Source: Aeoliella straminimaris (lineage in GTDB: Bacteria; Planctomycetota; Planctomycetia; Pirellulales; Lacipirellulaceae). Taken from it: a stretch of 64,000 nt of DNA. The stretch lies in NCBI RefSeq assembly GCF_024054565.1, contig NZ_JAMXLR010000004.1:1-64000 (forward strand). The letters are read 5' to 3'. The notes beneath the pieces were generated by a model. That model ran no database searches. It worked only from the letters and a program-made list of their open reading frames with translations, and was not told where the DNA came from. Below are positions 62,680-64,000 of this stretch, in pieces (within the stretch, counting starts at the first letter, position 1; each line of letters opens with the position of its first letter). A program made the translations under genes and the position numbers.

Positions 62680-64000
62680 ATGGCGGATGAACACGGTGGT
62701 GAGCTCGATACGGTGATGCAGGAGTCGCGGCTATTTCCGCCGCCAGCCGAATTCTCGGCCGGGGCGCGGATCAAGTCGCTCGAAGAGTATCAACAACTGT
62801 GGGACCGTGCGGCCGCTGATCCGCCCAAGTTCTGGGCCGACATCGCCCAAGAGGAACTGCATTGGTTCGAACCGTTCACCGAAGCACTGCGGTGGAACGA
62901 ACCGGTCGCCGAATGGTTTGTCGGCGGCAAGACGAACGCCTGCTACAACTGCGTCGACAAGCATGTGGCCGAAGGCCGGGGCGATCGCGTGGCGATTGTC
63001 TGGGAAGGCGAGCCCGGCGACGAGCGGACGCTCACCTACGCCGAGTTGCAGACCGAAGTTTCGAAGTGCGCCAATGCACTCAAGTCGCTGGGCATCGGCC
63101 TGGGCGACGTCGTGAGCATCTACATGCCGATGACGCCTGAACTGGCGATCGCGATGCTGGCCTGCGCACGCATTGGCGCGGTCCACTCCGTGATTTTTGC
63201 CGGCTTCTCCGGCGAAGCGATTGCCGACCGAAACAACGATGCCGGCGCCAAACTGGTGATTACGGCCGACGGCGGTTGGCGGCGTGGCAAGGTGTTGCCG
63301 CTCAAGGAAACCGTGGACGAAGCCCTGGCCAAAAGCCCCACGGTCGAGCACTGCCTGGTGCTGAAGCGGGCGGGAGACGCCCCCAACATGCAGGAAGGTC
63401 GCGACGTCTGGTGGCACGATGTGGTCGACACCGCATCGGACGAATGCCCGGCCGCACCGCTCGATAGCGAGACACCGCTGTTCATCCTCTACACCAGTGG
63501 CTCCACCGGCAAACCCAAAGGCATCAAACACACCTCGGCCGGTTACACCCTGTACGCCAAGAAGACCTTTGAGTGGGTGTTCGACCATCGCGACGACGAC
63601 GTCTTCTGGTGCACGGCCGACTGCGGTTGGATCACTGGCCATAGCTACGTGGTCTATGGACCGCTGGCCGCCGGGGCCAAGGTGCTGATGTACGAGGGCG
63701 CGCCGGACCATCCCGCCGGCGATCGATTCTGGGACATCGTTGAACGCCGCAAGGTTACCGTTTTCTACACCGCTCCCACGGCCATCCGCGCATTCATCAA
63801 GTGGGGCGACGAGTTGGTCGACAAACACGATCTGTCCAGCCTGCGAATCCTCGGTACCGTGGGCGAGGGCATCAATCCCGAAGCATGGATGTGGTACCAC
63901 AAGAAGGTTGGCGGCGAGCGGTGCCCGATTGTCGACACCTGGTGGCAAACCGAGACCGGCGGCATCATGATGAGCCCGCTGCCCGGCGCCATTCCCACCA
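62680..64000 (+). CDS. acs: Acetyl-CoA synthetase, 5' part (runs off the window)
   Basis: 440 residues are visible from [20 protein letters not shown], preceded by GGAG. The N-terminal [16 protein letters not shown], the AMP-binding motif [11 protein letters not shown] (about 270-280), [17 protein letters not shown] and [11 protein letters not shown] are diagnostic of AMP-forming acetyl-CoA synthetase. The enzyme makes acetyl-CoA from acetate, ATP and CoA. The C-terminal domain with its acetylatable Lys is beyond the window. Confidence 0.93.
   Translation, partial: MADEHGGELDTVMQESRLFPPPAEFSAGARIKSLEEYQQLWDRAAADPPKFWADIAQEELHWFEPFTEALRWNEPVAEWFVGGKTNACYNCVDKHVAEGRGDRVAIVWEGEPGDERTLTYAELQTEVSKCANALKSLGIGLGDVVSIYMPMTPELAIAMLACARIGAVHSVIFAGFSGEAIADRNNDAGAKLVITADGGWRRGKVLPLKETVDEALAKSPTVEHCLVLKRAGDAPNMQEGRDVWWHDVVDTASDECPAAPLDSETPLFILYTSGSTGKPKGIKHTSAGYTLYAKKTFEWVFDHRDDDVFWCTADCGWITGHSYVVYGPLAAGAKVLMYEGAPDHPAGDRFWDIVERRKVTVFYTAPTAIRAFIKWGDELVDKHDLSSLRILGTVGEGINPEAWMWYHKKVGGERCPIVDTWWQTETGGIMMSPLPGAIPT

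Noticed and set aside
62731-63948. 405-codon frame antisense to acetyl-CoA synthetase
   Set aside because: Shadow of a diagnostic enzyme sequence.

Overview
The window looks like a chromosomal segment of a planctomycete, most likely of the order Pirellulales. This is inferred from gene content. It has a secreted metalloprotease with dockerin-like repeats and a PEP-CTERM tail, several small proteins with the membrane motif 'RFxLRxLLLxxT' that is common in planctomycetes, Tat-exported Gfo/Idh/MocA and GH116 proteins, a DUF6807 (PmoA-like) protein, and many secreted proteins without known function. The DNA is GC-rich and gene-dense. I see no tRNA, rRNA, CRISPR array, prophage or classical insertion sequence.

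Layout. 1-84 is the 3' end of a gene on the plus strand. 104-8799 runs on the minus strand: two small membrane-anchored proteins, a HemN/HemW-type radical SAM protein, a GxxExxY gene framed by inverted repeats, a PQQ-type beta-propeller, an iron alcohol dehydrogenase, an atypical aldehyde dehydrogenase and a LuxE-like adenylate-forming enzyme (together a possible acid-to-alcohol reduction set), then a small coiled-coil protein. 9195-24187 runs on the plus strand: a SNF2 helicase with a coupled upstream gene, a sugar isomerase-like protein, a secreted operon (degenerate M14 peptidase, intact-looking M14 peptidase, degenerate alpha/beta hydrolase, two membrane paralogues) and a GH116 glycosidase with an inserted domain.

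24184-33938 runs on the minus strand. Its core is an NAD salvage and ADP-ribose operon: pncB, a small crystallin-J1-like protein, an NrtR-type Nudix regulator, an ADP-ribosylglycohydrolase, a nicotinamidase and a second ADP-ribosylglycohydrolase. A near-ideal palindrome just upstream of pncB is the probable NrtR operator. A cheX-cheY pair follows on the plus strand, then a large DUF4965-type secreted protein and parAB on the minus strand. Four parS-like palindromes lie 3-5 kb from parAB, around a Gfo/Idh/MocA gene that is flanked by a 65-bp direct duplication. Four tandem paralogous membrane proteins lie between parA and the first parS site.

45235-52568 holds a DUF1015 protein, a zinc-ribbon membrane protein, a metallo-beta-lactamase/DinB fusion, an acyltransferase, adenosylhomocysteinase and trpF. 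52851-64000 holds an ExeA-like ATPase with a long acidic tail, a sugar-nucleotide epimerase, two divergent phosphofructokinases separated by a DUF6807 protein and the PEP-CTERM protease, an aldo/keto reductase, and the 5' part of acetyl-CoA synthetase, which is cut by the window edge.

The candidates most worth following up are the NrtR/ADP-ribose operon, the inverted-repeat GxxExxY cassette, the reduction module, the operon of secreted pseudoenzymes, and the phased parS cluster. All functions are read from sequence patterns alone; no database search was run.
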